From Pseudomonadota bacterium (lineage in GTDB: Bacteria; Myxococcota_A; UBA796; SXON01), in contig JAUXQH010000115.1 in NCBI GenBank assembly GCA_030685065.1, positions 1 through 64,000 of the forward strand: a stretch of 64,000 nt of DNA, in the 5' to 3' direction. The notes under the pieces are model-generated. The model ran no database searches. It saw only the letters and a program-made list of their open reading frames with translations, and had not been told where the DNA came from. Positions 43,701-52,916 of the stretch are shown here, piece after piece; positions within the stretch are counted from its first letter, which is position 1, and each line of letters starts with the position of its first letter. Position numbers and translations under genes: made by a program.

Positions 43701-46178
43701 ATGCTCCTGGCCCTGCTCGTCCTGTCGGCTCCCGCGCGTGCCCTGACCTGCGATCAAGTCATGAAAATGGTCAGTACGGGCGTCCCGCAGAACATCGTGG
43801 TTCAGGCGATCGATGAGGCCGAAGGCTCATTCAGCGCGGACGCACTCGCCTGCCTCCGGGACCGGGGGGCTCCAAGTAAGGTCCTGGCCGCCGCTCAGGC
43901 ACATGCCGAGGAGGAAGAAGAGGAGGATCCGGCCCCCGTTGCGCCGCGTCGCCCTGCGGCGCCGACGCCCACGCACGACTGGGCCACCCTTCCCGGTCGG
44001 GCGGATCTTCTTGGTGTCGATGGAGGGTGGTTGGCCGCGACCGTCACCACGCGTGGTGACCCGGCGGCACCGAGCAAGGCTCGACAGGTGCTCACTCTGG
44101 CGGGGTTCTCTGGGGCAGGCGCGCCGAGTTGGCGGCGAGACATTCTGGACACCGTCGCGGCTGAACCGGTGTCGGCCATGCTGGTGTCGACTCCCGATGC
44201 CACCTACATTGCATATGCTGACACTGGCGTGGGTTCGGCGCTGGTCCCGGTCTCCCCTGCCGATGGTCGCGCCCTGTGGCCCGCCGCAGCGTCCATCTCG
44301 GCCGCCACCGGCCCTTCCCCCGGCGGCGCTATGCAGGTGACGCGTGGGAAGGCGCGGGAGGTCGTGGCCGCTGTGGCCACGGACGGGACCATCGGCGCCG
44401 TCACCTACTTCGAAGCGGACCGTGACGACATCTGCGAGTTTGTGGCGTTTCGCGTCACCGGACCTGGGCAGACGACGCCTTCGGGGCCCGCGCGGCAGTG
44501 GGTATGCGCTGAGGGCGCGTTGGCCATCACGGCCACGGACGCCGGGTTCGTGATTGCCTCTCAGGATCGGCACAACGGGTCGTTCTTCGTCCAACTCGTC
44601 GTTCCGGGCGGCGTGCCGGCCACGGTTGGCTCATTCTCCGCCCGGGACACGCGCCTCGTCTCACGGCACCTCAGCGCGGCCAAAGACCGCGTGGTCGTGC
44701 CGATCGAGGCGGGAGCGTTCTACGCGCAGAGCATCACCGGTGTCGGCAGCGGCCATCCCGAGAGCAGGCGGGTGTTCCTGGGAAATATCGCCGCGGCCCG
44801 TGCGTCCGTCGATGTGGCGTCGGGCAGCGGACTCGCGTGGGCGACCGCAGACCGCAACGTGATCGACATCAACTCGTTGGATCGGGTCACGGACAACGCG
44901 ATGGCCGGAGTGCGTGGCGATGGCGGCTCCGCAGAGGTGCAGGCGGCATTTTCTCCGCTTGTTCCCATCGGAGGGAACAACGGTGGGACGTGGGGGCAAG
45001 ACTTCGCGATCGCCGCCACCGGCCTGGACACGGTTGGTCATGCGGTCTTCCTGCGGCAGGAGAAGAGGATTAACGCGGATCTCGCGCTCGCCAGGCTCGA
45101 TCTGCCCGCACCAGACACACGCCCCGACTTCGACGGCGACGGCATCAAGGCCGACTGGTGCCCGATGTTCGCCGGCGATGATGAGCATCGAGGTTGCCCG
45201 GCCGGTTGGTTCTCCCAAGGTGCGCCACGAGGCAGGGTAATCGGGACCTCACCCTTCCCCGCCGTCGCGATGAGCGCCTACTCGGTTCCCATCGCTCGTA
45301 GCTGGTCGCTGGTGTTGGGGGACGAGGAAGGGCATATTGCCGCGGGCGAGTTTGCTGACACGGGTCTCAAGACATTCGTGCGGAACGCGCAGCTTCCCAC
45401 AGGGGTAGTGGCGCTCTCGACGTTCGACTTCAAAACGACGGCAATTGTCGAGTCAGGCTACGCTTGGAACATCGACGTGGGGTCGACCGAAGGCGCTGCA
45501 AGCGTACTCTACGCGTCCCTCCCCGCGCCCGGTGGGCGCGCGAGAGAGGGCGGACTTTCGCCTCTCCCGCTCTCCACCGTGCCAGCTCCGATTCGCGGGG
45601 CAAAGGCGTTGGCGGCGGGCGACGTGTTGACCGACCAGGGGCTACTTGTCGTGGACGCCTCGTCAGGGCGGGATTCGGCGGGGATCGTGGCTCTCGCAGA
45701 TGGGCCGATCCAGCGAGTCGGTTCGGGTGACGTCGTGACCACGCGAGAGCACAGCGGTGCAAAGAGCTACGGAGCCTGTGTCGTTTCGGGTGGGGGCCTC
45801 GAGTGTGAGGGGGTGAGCGTGGATCTCTCGGGGGTGCCAGCGGCCTGCCCGTCGGGGGTGTCGGCCGCAGCATGGGTGGACACGCGACTGCTGCTCCGAT
45901 GCTCCGATGGCTCGCTGACGATTCAGGGAACGGCGGGAGGCTGGTGGCCCTCAGCGGAGCGACTACCCGCGGGTAGCGGCGACTTCTGGGTGTGCGGGTC
46001 CGGCGGCAAGGCTCTCGTGCTGACCGAGGGCGGAGCCCTGCGGGTGGACCAAAATGCGATTACCAAGAGCGCCCTTGCCTGGGACGACGGCGTTCCTCTC
46101 GGGTGCTTCGCCGGCGCCCAGGGACTCGTTCTCATTACCCGTGGCGCACACGGGATCAGCGCGGTGGTCGCGCCTTGA
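43701..46178 (+). CDS. Large exported protein of unknown function
   Basis: 825 residues with signal peptide (LLALLVLSAPARA). Residues 16-65 form a small helical domain (LTCDQVMKMVSTGVPQNIVV) with two cysteines. An acidic hinge EEEEEED and a Pro-rich stretch follow. The remainder is a beta-rich region with repeated Gly/Val/Ala strands that could be a propeller, with a CPMFAGDDEHRGC loop next to DFDGDGIKADW. No catalytic motif is recognised. Base composition is slightly less GC-rich than its neighbours. Confidence 0.72.
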   Translation: MLLALLVLSAPARALTCDQVMKMVSTGVPQNIVVQAIDEAEGSFSADALACLRDRGAPSKVLAAAQAHAEEEEEEDPAPVAPRRPAAPTPTHDWATLPGRADLLGVDGGWLAATVTTRGDPAAPSKARQVLTLAGFSGAGAPSWRRDILDTVAAEPVSAMLVSTPDATYIAYADTGVGSALVPVSPADGRALWPAAASISAATGPSPGGAMQVTRGKAREVVAAVATDGTIGAVTYFEADRDDICEFVAFRVTGPGQTTPSGPARQWVCAEGALAITATDAGFVIASQDRHNGSFFVQLVVPGGVPATVGSFSARDTRLVSRHLSAAKDRVVVPIEAGAFYAQSITGVGSGHPESRRVFLGNIAAARASVDVASGSGLAWATADRNVIDINSLDRVTDNAMAGVRGDGGSAEVQAAFSPLVPIGGNNGGTWGQDFAIAATGLDTVGHAVFLRQEKRINADLALARLDLPAPDTRPDFDGDGIKADWCPMFAGDDEHRGCPAGWFSQGAPRGRVIGTSPFPAVAMSAYSVPIARSWSLVLGDEEGHIAAGEFADTGLKTFVRNAQLPTGVVALSTFDFKTTAIVESGYAWNIDVGSTEGAASVLYASLPAPGGRAREGGLSPLPLSTVPAPIRGAKALAAGDVLTDQGLLVVDASSGRDSAGIVALADGPIQRVGSGDVVTTREHSGAKSYGACVVSGGGLECEGVSVDLSGVPAACPSGVSAAAWVDTRLLLRCSDGSLTIQGTAGGWWPSAERLPAGSGDFWVCGSGGKALVLTEGGALRVDQNAITKSALAWDDGVPLGCFAGAQGLVLITRGAHGISAVVAP

Positions 46179-46450
46179 CCGGGAGCTTCTCGCGCGGAGG
46201 CACGTCGTTGGTAACGGGGCTGCGGCGAGGACGGGGACGGGGACGGGGCGAAAATACGAATTCGTCTGCGCAATGTACGGCAATGGCACGCCTCAAGCAG
46301 GTCCGCGTGCGGTGAACCCGATGCACGCCGGGGCCCGCCGGAGCTGTTGCCGCGGCCCGCGCCTCCCTGCGTCGGGCGCGGTGAAGGGCAAGGTCACGGC
46401 GCAGACCGCATCGGGCGATACAAGGTTCGCCTGGAACAGCGCGACCCTCG

Positions 46451-47023
46451 TCAGGGCTGCGCCACGACGCCGACGCTCGAGATACAGGTGTCTTGGTACT
46501 TGTCCCCCGACTTCACTGCGGCCACCGTCAACCGTACCACCGAGCCTTGGACCGGTGGAGACAACACGATGGCGGGGTGCGGGTAGTCGAGTTGGGCGGT
46601 TCCCCACGGCGTCCGATCGGGATCGGCGATGGTCACCGCGCCAACGTCATTCCCGTCGACGCTGATCTTCAGCCCCGTGACGCGCCCGTTGTTAAACATC
46701 ACCGATTGGCTCGGCGCGTAGAACGGGATCAGGTCGATCGCCACGATTCGTCGGGGTGCCGCAAGCTTGAGCTCCATCCACTCCCCGAGCCCGTCTCCCT
46801 TCACCCCCTCGCACCACGCGGTCTTGTCGTTGTGGTCGACAGCCAGCGCAGGCGCGTAGGTGCGTTTGCTGTCCGTGAGCGTGGACGACGCCGACGCGGT
46901 GACCGCGGCCTCCGTACACGCGTCACAGTCCCACGGCGGGTTGTCCTCGGTGTACCCCACGCTCAGAGTGACGTGCGGCGCGTCGGCGCGAGCAGGCGCG
47001 AGCGCGAAGAACATTGGAAGCAT
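46451..47023 (-). CDS. Exported NADase-type glycan-binding/discoidin-like protein
   Basis: 190 residues from ATG 47023 (GGAG six bases upstream). The signal peptide ends at ARADAP. The domain reads VTASASSTLTDSKRTYAPAL, DNKTAW-like DHNDKTAWCEG, GEWMELKL and IDLIPFYAPSQSVMFNNGRV. This is the pattern of discoidin-like domains that NCBI calls NADase-type glycan-binding. Four cysteines probably form disulfides. Likely binds a surface sugar. Gap 47024-47262 has no gene. Confidence 0.7.
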   Translation of the reverse strand: MLPMFFALAPARADAPHVTLSVGYTEDNPPWDCDACTEAAVTASASSTLTDSKRTYAPALAVDHNDKTAWCEGVKGDGLGEWMELKLAAPRRIVAIDLIPFYAPSQSVMFNNGRVTGLKISVDGNDVGAVTIADPDRTPWGTAQLDYPHPAIVLSPPVQGSVVRLTVAAVKSGDKYQDTCISSVGVVAQP

Positions 47024-47262
47024 AGCAACTCCAGGGGGAACCAGCGTATCGAGCGTGCCTCGGCGGCGCCATGACCGCTCTACCGAACGACAGCCCTTGC
47101 CCTCGGCCTCCCCACCCGCTCGCACTTCCACCAGCCCCGGTTTCGCGGGCAAGCACCCCACGGCGGGCCGTGGGGGGCAACCTCGGGATCGGCGGCTGAC
47201 ACCGAGTTGGTGATCGCCGCGGAGTGCGTGGCCCGGCCCGCCTGCCGTCGCAGGGAGGTCGC

Positions 47263-47907
47263 ATGATCGTCGATCTCCCGCAGGTGCTCCGCCCCGCAGA
47301 GCGTGAACGGCTCCGGGCGTCCCTCGACGGTGCTCTCGCCCTGGCCCAGCGGCGCGGCGGCTGGCGGGCCTATCGGGATGCTGTGTTCAGCCGTGTGCTG
47401 CTCGACACGGGCCTCCGGGTCGCGGAGGCGTGCGCCCTGTTACGGGCCGACGCCCGCGTGCAGGGCGGCGAGCGCCGGCTCGTGGTTCGGCGGGGAAAGG
47501 GCGGACGGAAGCGCGAGGTCCGCCTGCCGGAGACGCTGCGGGACACCCTTCGGCAGTACCTGGACGCGTTCCCGGCCGACGACGGCGAGGCGCCCCTGTT
47601 CCCGGGACGGCGCCAGGGGCCCGCCATCGCGCGGGTCACGGGCTGGCGCGTGTTCAAGGCGGCGCTACGCGCGGTCGGGCTCGACGCGCCCCGGCGCGGC
47701 TGCCACGCGGCCCGGCACGGGCTCGGCGTCGCGCTCTACGCCCAGACCAAGGATCTCCGGCTCGTGGCTGCGCAGCTCGGGCACACCGACCTGCGCTCGA
47801 CGATGATCTACACCGAGCCGCTGCCGGAGGACGTGGACGCGGCGCTCGACGCGGTGAGCCGGTCGGCGGCGGCCGAGGCGCCGCGTCGGGCGCGGGGCGC
47901 CCGATGA
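47263..47907 (+). CDS. Tyrosine recombinase/phage-type integrase
   Basis: 214 residues. The full catalytic set is visible: R52 in TGLRVAEA, K79 in RRGKGGRKRE, H148 and R151 in HAARHG, H174 in QLGHTDL and Y183 in MIYTEPL. ATG 47263 follows AGGGAGG. The N-terminal arm-binding domain is nearly absent, so it resembles short integrases of plasmids or small integrative elements. It marks the left side of a change in gene content that runs to the window edge, so it may define a mobile island. Confidence 0.9.
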   Translation: MIVDLPQVLRPAERERLRASLDGALALAQRRGGWRAYRDAVFSRVLLDTGLRVAEACALLRADARVQGGERRLVVRRGKGGRKREVRLPETLRDTLRQYLDAFPADDGEAPLFPGRRQGPAIARVTGWRVFKAALRAVGLDAPRRGCHAARHGLGVALYAQTKDLRLVAAQLGHTDLRSTMIYTEPLPEDVDAALDAVSRSAAAEAPRRARGAR

Positions 47908-47908
47908 A

Positions 47909-47925
47909 ACAGTCCTGCGGACTGT
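47909..47925. terminator. Short perfect hairpin after the integrase
   Basis: ACAGTCC and GGACTGT form a 7-bp stem with a TGC loop immediately after the integrase stop. No T tract. Just downstream, AACGGTTGC occurs twice (about 47953 and 47975). These could be terminator or recombination-site elements. Confidence 0.4.
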
Positions 47926-48000
47926 TGCGGCCGCTGGCCCCTTGGACCTCGCAACGGTTGCGTCCGACCGTGGAACGGTTGCATCGGCGGGGCGGCCCCC

Positions 48001-48252
48001 GTGAACAGCCCCTGCGCATGCTGCGGAGAAGACGCCGAAGTGGTTCAGCCAGGACACACCGCGACGGCGTTGGCTCCTGCGCACGTCACCGTCTCCGACC
48101 GCCTTGGCGTTTGCCCCCGAGCCGCGATTGCACTTGCCCGGGACGACGACGAACGTGGCGCCGACCCGGTGTTCGGGTCGGCGCCCTTCCCACAATGCGG
48201 TCTGCCAGGACCGCGCATCAACGCATGGAAGAACAGCGATGCCCGACAATGA
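48001..48252 (+). CDS. Possible small cysteine-rich protein
   Basis: 83 residues from GTG 48001 beginning MNSPCACCGEDAEV, a possible zinc-knuckle, then C in LGVCPRAA. It overlaps the ATPase gene start by 14 bases. A strong hairpin (48157-48185) lies within it, which argues against it being coding through its full length. Low confidence. Confidence 0.3.
   Translation: MNSPCACCGEDAEVVQPGHTATALAPAHVTVSDRLGVCPRAAIALARDDDERGADPVFGSAPFPQCGLPGPRINAWKNSDARQ
48157..48185. promoter_or_regulatory. 12-bp stem hairpin in front of the ATPase gene
   Basis: GGCGCCGACCCG and CGGGTCGGCGCC are separated by GTGTT. It lies 54 bases before the ATG of the primase-type ATPase. It may act as an attenuator or a factor-dependent terminator of the integrase transcript. 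Confidence 0.55.
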
Positions 48253-49717
48253 TAACAACGATGAGCGGCAGTGGCCGCGTGAAATCGACGCCTGCGGCGA
48301 CCGTCCGCCGATCGACGTGGTCAACGAACTCTGGCGCGCCCTGCGCGAGAAGTATCCCAACCGCTTCTTCCGTCGCGGCTCGACGCTCTTGCTCCGCAAG
48401 AACAACCAGCTGGAGGAAGTGTCGGCCGACCGGTTGGCCGCTTACCTCAACTCCGCCGCCGCCTTCGTCGACGGGAAGGGCAGGTACAAGCATCCCCACC
48501 GGGACTTCGTGCGCGCCATGGCGAGCCGCCCCGAGGTAGCGTGCCCCGAGATCGTCGGCATCGTCGAAGCGCCCTACCTCGCGCCCGACCGCACCCTCGT
48601 GTCGGAGCGGGGCTACAACCCGGTGACGGAGCTCTGGCTGGAGCCGGCCGCCGACCTCGGGGAGTTCGAGCCGATGAAGCTCCCGCAGGCGATGGAGAAT
48701 ATCGATCGGATGCTCGCGTTCCCTTTCGCCACGCAGGCGGACCGCGCGCACACGCTCGGGCTCTTCCTGCTTCCGTTCGTCCGCCCGGCGATCCTCGGCC
48801 CGACTCCGATGCACCTCATCACCGCCACGAAGGAGGGCGCTGGGAAGACCTACCTCGCCCGCTGCGCGCATCTGCTCGCGACTGGCGCGGAGCCGTCGAT
48901 CCGGTCACTGGACTCGTGGCAGTCCGAGGCCAGCCGTCAGCTCACGTCCGCTCTGGCCGAGATCCCGGCCTTCCTGTTGTGGGACAACCTGCCCACCGGT
49001 CTCCGGCTGGGGTGGGCGGACCTGCACCGCTTCGTGTCGTCGCACGGGCGTATCCCGATCCGGTTGGTGGGCGCCGGGCGCGAGATCGTCGTGCCGATCC
49101 GCTGCGTGTGGGTCGCGACGGCGAACAACGCAGACGTAGACGCGGAGCAGGCGCGGCGTACGGTCCTGATCCGCCTCGTTGACGGCTCCACGCGGCGTTC
49201 CGGCGCCGAGGCCCCGGAGGTCTTCATCCGCCGCAACCGCACGCTCGCCGTCGCGTCCGTGCTCCGGCTGGTGAAGCAGTGGATCCGCATGGACTGCCCG
49301 AAGCCCGCTCGCACGCTGGCGGGTTTCGGAGAGTGGTCCGACATCGTGGGTGGAATCGTGTCCGTGGCCCTCGGCGAGGAGCACTGGCTGTCGGTCCAGC
49401 ACCGGCCGCGCCCCGGCGTCATCGACGACTGGATCTACCTCTTCAAGGTCTGGCCGTTGGAGGCGGGTACGAGCAGCCACTCCGGGATGAAGCCCGCTGA
49501 CGTCGCCCACCTCGTCGAGGAACTCGCGCTCCCCGTGCTTGGCGAAGCCATCGACGCCGGCGTCAAGGGCAGGGTCAACTCGACGAAGATGGGCAAGCTT
49601 CTCACCGACCTCGTGACGTCCGGTCGAGCCCTCGGCGACTTCGTCATGCGTCGCAAGCGGACGCGGAACGGGTGGGTCTACTGGCCCGAGCCGGTCGCGG
49701 AGGCGCCGCGGACCTGA
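48239..49717 (+). CDS. Primase/helicase-type P-loop ATPase of a mobile element
   Basis: 492 residues. A Walker A loop TKEGAGKTYLAR is near residue 200. An acidic Walker B-like LLWDNL and a CVWVATANNADVDAEQARR segment (sensor and arginine finger) follow, as in AAA+/DUF927-like primase-associated ATPases of phages and plasmids. The first 190 residues look like a primase-linked N-terminal region. No signal peptide. ATG 48239 is chosen as first in-frame ATG with a coherent sequence. It probably replicates or mobilises the element together with the integrase. Confidence 0.75.
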   Translation: MPDNDNNDERQWPREIDACGDRPPIDVVNELWRALREKYPNRFFRRGSTLLLRKNNQLEEVSADRLAAYLNSAAAFVDGKGRYKHPHRDFVRAMASRPEVACPEIVGIVEAPYLAPDRTLVSERGYNPVTELWLEPAADLGEFEPMKLPQAMENIDRMLAFPFATQADRAHTLGLFLLPFVRPAILGPTPMHLITATKEGAGKTYLARCAHLLATGAEPSIRSLDSWQSEASRQLTSALAEIPAFLLWDNLPTGLRLGWADLHRFVSSHGRIPIRLVGAGREIVVPIRCVWVATANNADVDAEQARRTVLIRLVDGSTRRSGAEAPEVFIRRNRTLAVASVLRLVKQWIRMDCPKPARTLAGFGEWSDIVGGIVSVALGEEHWLSVQHRPRPGVIDDWIYLFKVWPLEAGTSSHSGMKPADVAHLVEELALPVLGEAIDAGVKGRVNSTKMGKLLTDLVTSGRALGDFVMRRKRTRNGWVYWPEPVAEAPRT

Positions 49718-49763
49718 GGTCCCGCACGAGAAATAACCGTTAGAAGGTCATATCTCTGCACAC

Positions 49764-49848
49764 GCGGAACCAGCGGAACTGAATAACCCCCTCCTGTGAT
49801 TGATTTCTTTCTCCACAGGTGGAGGTTTGGAACGTCCGCTGGTTCCGC
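49764..49848. repeat. 14-bp perfect inverted repeat
   Basis: GCGGAACCAGCGGA at 49764-49777 and its exact reverse complement at 49835-49848 flank 57 AT-richer bases. It lies about 50 bases downstream of the ATPase gene. Possible binding site, origin or end of a small element. Confidence 0.75.
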
Positions 49849-50256
49849 GCCCTCCTACAAGTCAGGTAGATGGATGACTTTCGTGCGGAACCTTGCCCAT
49901 GAGGCGAGCGCGCCCACCCCTGACCACCCTCGACATCGCCAGCACCCCATGCCGAACGTCGGCGAGGCGACGATGCAGGCGGTCTTCGGGACGATGGAGT
50001 CCATGCGCGTCGACGCTGGCGCGCCTCGCCTCCGCTGACCTTCGGCGACGACCACCACACGCTGGACGACGAGGAGTGAGGCGGGCGAGCTCCGCGACCG
50101 CCTGACCGTGGCCGAACGGCTGGCGCGCGCGTGCGCCGCGCGGTGTCGGCGGGCGGTCACCTGCGAGGCCGGCGTGGGGGACCGGTGACGTGCGGATCGA
50201 GCGGACGCGGGTCACCGCGACGGTCAAGTGAGACGGGCAGAGGGGGTAGCACCCGG

Positions 50257-50280
50257 GGACGGCCGCGTACGCGGCCGTCC
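50257..50280. repeat. Perfect 24-bp palindrome, full copy
   Basis: A self-complementary sequence centred on CGCGTACGCG with GGACGGC and GCCGTCC ends. It is followed by GTGTTCCCTC. A second, partly matching copy lies at 53237-53250 with similar flanks. It is 90 bases from the end of the XRE gene, so it may serve as a terminator. Confidence 0.8.
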
Positions 50281-50370
50281 GTGTTCCCTCCCCCCCGTGG
50301 GGCGATGCCCTGGTGGGCGTCAATCCGATAAGGCGGGCCTCGCGCGCTTGCTCGGGCCGCCGCCTCGCGC

Positions 50371-50730
50371 CTACTCGCGGCGCAGCCGGGCGACCAGCCG
50401 CGCATGCTCCAGCACAAGCTCACGATCCCGCTCGTCCAGCCGCTCGAACACGCGGACGAGCTCCGTCGCCCCCGTCGAGAGCGGCGCAGTCGCCGGGACG
50501 GGTGCCTCGACGTCCACGAGGTCGACGAGCTTCACACCGAGCGCGCGGCTGACGGCGGCGAGCGCGGGGACCGTGAGCGCGCGCTTGCCCGTCTCGTAGT
50601 TGCTCACGTTGTTCGGCGCGACATCGATGGCGGCGGCCAGGGCCTCTTGACTCAGGCCGGCTGCCGAACGCACGGCCCGAAGGCGCGCACCGAGGGCACG
50701 AAGGAGATCGGGATCGCGTGGACGCGGCAT
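50371..50730 (-). CDS. XRE-family transcriptional regulator
   Basis: 119 residues. The helix-turn-helix is RLRAVRSAAGLSQEALAAAI followed by NNVSNYETGKRALTVPAL, a standard Xre/Cro DNA-binding fold. The C-terminal 50 residues form a helix (VRVFERLDERDRELVLEHAR) probably for oligomerisation. Such proteins act as repressors in mobile elements. The divergent neighbour begins at 50839 and the shared gap is a likely operator. ATG 50730 is preferred over the longer frame to 50769. Confidence 0.88.
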   Translation of the reverse strand: MPRPRDPDLLRALGARLRAVRSAAGLSQEALAAAIDVAPNNVSNYETGKRALTVPALAAVSRALGVKLVDLVDVEAPVPATAPLSTGATELVRVFERLDERDRELVLEHARLVARLRRE

Positions 50731-50838
50731 GCCGTCGGGATGCTGCCGCCGGTGCGCTCCGTAAACCATGAAGCATTTGCGACTTGAAGAATAAGCAGAG
50801 TCCGAGGTAAGGGGTGCTGGCTCGCCCCGGAGACGTGC

Positions 50839-51189
50839 ATGCGCCCGATCGCCTACCTGTTCTTCACCCTCATCCTGTTCACCCGGCCGGCCCTCGCCGC
50901 GGACATCTCCAGCTTTCGGGGCCTACCCGCGGGAGAGGGCGGGATCTTCGCCCGTGGCACCGTCACGCTGAACGACCGGGGCATTGTCTGCGAGGTCCGG
51001 CGCGTGTTCCGCGAGACCACGATCGGCTGGAAGTACACGGACATCAAGTCGTTCTCGACGGACATCGGGCTCTTCCGCGGCCGAGTGAACCTCTCGATGA
51101 CGGACGGGGCGATCGTGACGCTCACCGCGCCACCAGGGGCCGCGCGCGACATGAAGCGGATGCTCTCCGACCGGATCCTGTCGCCGTAA
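50839..51189 (+). CDS. Small exported protein
   Basis: 116 residues with signal peptide (PIAYLFFTLILFTRPALA, cleaved after ALA). The mature part is a short beta-rich domain with a single cysteine. It is divergent from the XRE gene. No family recognised. Confidence 0.6.
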   Translation: MRPIAYLFFTLILFTRPALAADISSFRGLPAGEGGIFARGTVTLNDRGIVCEVRRVFRETTIGWKYTDIKSFSTDIGLFRGRVNLSMTDGAIVTLTAPPGAARDMKRMLSDRILSP

Positions 51190-51239
51190 GCGGGCGGCCC
51201 ACGCAGAACACGACGTGGTCGGAGGGGCACTCGCTCGCG

Positions 51240-51389
51240 ATGCTGCTCTCCTTCTCGGCGTTCAGCCTCTTGGTGAGCGGATGCGGGCTGCTCGCCCCGG
51301 CCTACACTCCGTGCGCGCCGGACACCACGCCGGTTCACTCCCCCGACGCAGGAGCGGTGCCGCGAAGGCCGGCCCTGCTGACGCGGTAG
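51240..51389 (+). CDS. Small lipoprotein
   Basis: 49 residues: MLLSFSAFSLLVSGCGLLAP gives a full lipoprotein signal with LVSGC lipobox, then a short Pro-rich tail. GGAGGGG lies 12 bases upstream. Such tiny lipoproteins are common; the role is unknown. It lies 50 bases after the previous exported protein and may be co-transcribed. Confidence 0.5.
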   Translation: MLLSFSAFSLLVSGCGLLAPAYTPCAPDTTPVHSPDAGAVPRRPALLTR

Positions 51390-51391
51390 CG

Positions 51392-51676
51392 TCACCCAGG
51401 GAGCGGCTCGCCCTCGTCGCCGGCGTCGCCCTTGTCTGCCAAGTCTGCGGGCGAGGCGCCCTTCGGCGTGCCCGTGGACTTGGCCTTAGGCTTGGCGGTG
51501 CGCGTCACCTTCTTCGCGACCGCGCCCGTCTCCGCCAGTTCGAGGTTGAACTGCTTGTAGAGTTCGAGCCAGAAGTACCGGACCACCTGCCGGGCAAGCT
51601 CCGGCGGAGGGGTCGTGGAGGTGACCTTTCCCTCGTCGTCAGGGGCACGTCCCCGGAACGCGGTGACCACGAGCAC
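51392..51676 (-). CDS. Small basic protein
   Basis: About 94 residues if read from GTG 51676. ELARQVVRYFWLELYKQFNL forms an aromatic helix, followed by a Lys/Ala-rich stretch (KKVTRTAKPKAKSTG) and an acidic end. The frame continues far upstream but overlaps other sequence. The start overlaps the start of the plus-strand gene at 51663, so one of the two starts is probably misplaced. Confidence 0.45.
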   Translation of the reverse strand: MLVVTAFRGRAPDDEGKVTSTTPPPELARQVVRYFWLELYKQFNLELAETGAVAKKVTRTAKPKAKSTGTPKGASPADLADKGDAGDEGEPLPG

Positions 51677-51833
51677 GTGCGGACTGCCGCTCGTCGCCGC
51701 GTTGGTGTTCGCCGCAGCGACTTTCGGCGGCGTCCTCGCGCTCTTCATCGTCGTCGGTGCGCTTCTCTTCCTCGGCTGGGCTCTCTCGGTCGTGTACCGG
51801 GTGTTTAGGGGGGAGACCGACGCAGGGGCGTAG
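51663..51833 (+). CDS. Small membrane protein
   Basis: 56 residues from GTG 51663: a long hydrophobic region (LPLVAALVFAAATFGGVLAL then FIVVGALLFLGWAL), two spans, then VYRVFRGETDAGA. Divergent from and overlapping the basic protein. A start upstream at 51615 is possible. Confidence 0.4.
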   Translation: MTTSTCGLPLVAALVFAAATFGGVLALFIVVGALLFLGWALSVVYRVFRGETDAGA

Positions 51834-51923
51834 CGTCGGTTGGACCCCACGGGTCGGGCACGAGCACGACGTCTCCCGGATGCCCCCTTCGGCCGGCGGG
51901 AAGCTCCCTCCAAGGGGACGGAG

Positions 51924-52754
51924 TTACCGACCGGCCCGGCCGCGCTCGGTCGCCCATCGAACATCCTGGCTGCCCAGCGTGCCCGCGAACATCGTGTCAT
52001 CGAGCGCGGCAAGGATGTTTGCCGAAGCCTGGAAGCCTCCACAGAACTCCGGTTCTGTCGCGATAGTCAGACCGATCAGGTTCGGGCCGATGGCCGTCAG
52101 AAGGGGGCTGGATGGGCAGAGGAGGTCAGACATGCCCTCCAGCGCCAAGGTCGGCGGATCTTCACCCCCACCTTCGTCATCGCTGTTCGTAAAGTAGTCG
52201 AGGTCGATGTCCAGAAGAACCGGCCCCGAGATGTTGCGCGCTCGGCGCAGGAACTCGGCCGCGTCGTGGACGAGGGTGAAACGGCTCTTGCCGCCCCGGG
52301 TCACGTAGTCGTAGGCATCTGGCTCGTTCTGCTTGCAGAGCACGAGCACGTCTCCGATCACTTCGAGCCATGCCGCAGCGCAGATCTGTCCATCGTTGTT
52401 CGGGCACAGCTGCGACCAGCAGAACAGCGCCACCTCCCCATCATCCTCAAGGTTCACCGCATCGAGGATGTCCTCCCCGTTCGACCCCGTGTCGGTGTGC
52501 CAATCGATGGTGAGGAGCGTCGGGCGGACCACGCGCGGCATGCCGAAGCCACCGCGTCGCCACGTGTTCCAGTACGAGAAGGCGAACCGATGCTCGTGAA
52601 CTATCGCGATCGGAATGGCTCGATCGGCGCGGCTCCAGGGGTTGTCAGCCGACGCGGTGACTGCGCCAGGAACATCGAGGCTCCCGGGGTAAGCAGGGCG
52701 AGCCCACGGGCCAATGCTTCGCTCACGCCGTTCCTTGCCGCTCGACCTCTCCAT
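51924..52754 (-). CDS. UPF0489 family protein
   Basis: 276 residues. LTIDWHTDTG and VLLDIDLDYFTNSDDEGG match the UPF0489 (C5orf22-like) family, which has an arginase-like metal-binding fold with His/Asp ligands. Enzymatic activity is not established for the family. The first 40 residues look poorly conserved, so the true start may be inside (near ADRAIPIAIVHEH). Base use is less GC-biased than the left part of the window. Confidence 0.72.
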   Translation of the reverse strand: MERSSGKERRERSIGPWARPAYPGSLDVPGAVTASADNPWSRADRAIPIAIVHEHRFAFSYWNTWRRGGFGMPRVVRPTLLTIDWHTDTGSNGEDILDAVNLEDDGEVALFCWSQLCPNNDGQICAAAWLEVIGDVLVLCKQNEPDAYDYVTRGGKSRFTLVHDAAEFLRRARNISGPVLLDIDLDYFTNSDDEGGGEDPPTLALEGMSDLLCPSSPLLTAIGPNLIGLTIATEPEFCGGFQASANILAALDDTMFAGTLGSQDVRWATERGRAGR

Positions 52755-52916
52755 GCCAATGCCCCGGTGCTTCGGACCCTTCTATCAGGCCAGCTCAAGC
52801 GCGGGGCATTGGCCGCGGCAGCAGCCGATGAAGGTCGGCGGCGCCCATTCCCACAGCATGCACGTGTCCGTCCGCCCCCAGCGGTCATCGGTCCGCCATC
52901 CCAGCTGAGCAGCTCC

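Larger units (their letters stand above)
49718..50370. other. Non-coding stretch with palindromes and fragments
   Basis: 653 bases with no supported gene. It holds a 14-bp inverted repeat (49764-49848), a third GCGGAACC near 49891, and a 24-bp palindrome (50257-50280). Short protein-like fragments on the plus strand (for example AGELRDRLTVAERLARACAA near 50080-50140) lack starts and look like remains. Confidence 0.5.

Noticed and set aside
47430..48539. 369-codon plus-strand frame spanning the integrase and ATPase genes
   Set aside because: It overlaps both well-supported genes in another frame and is Arg-rich shadow sequence.
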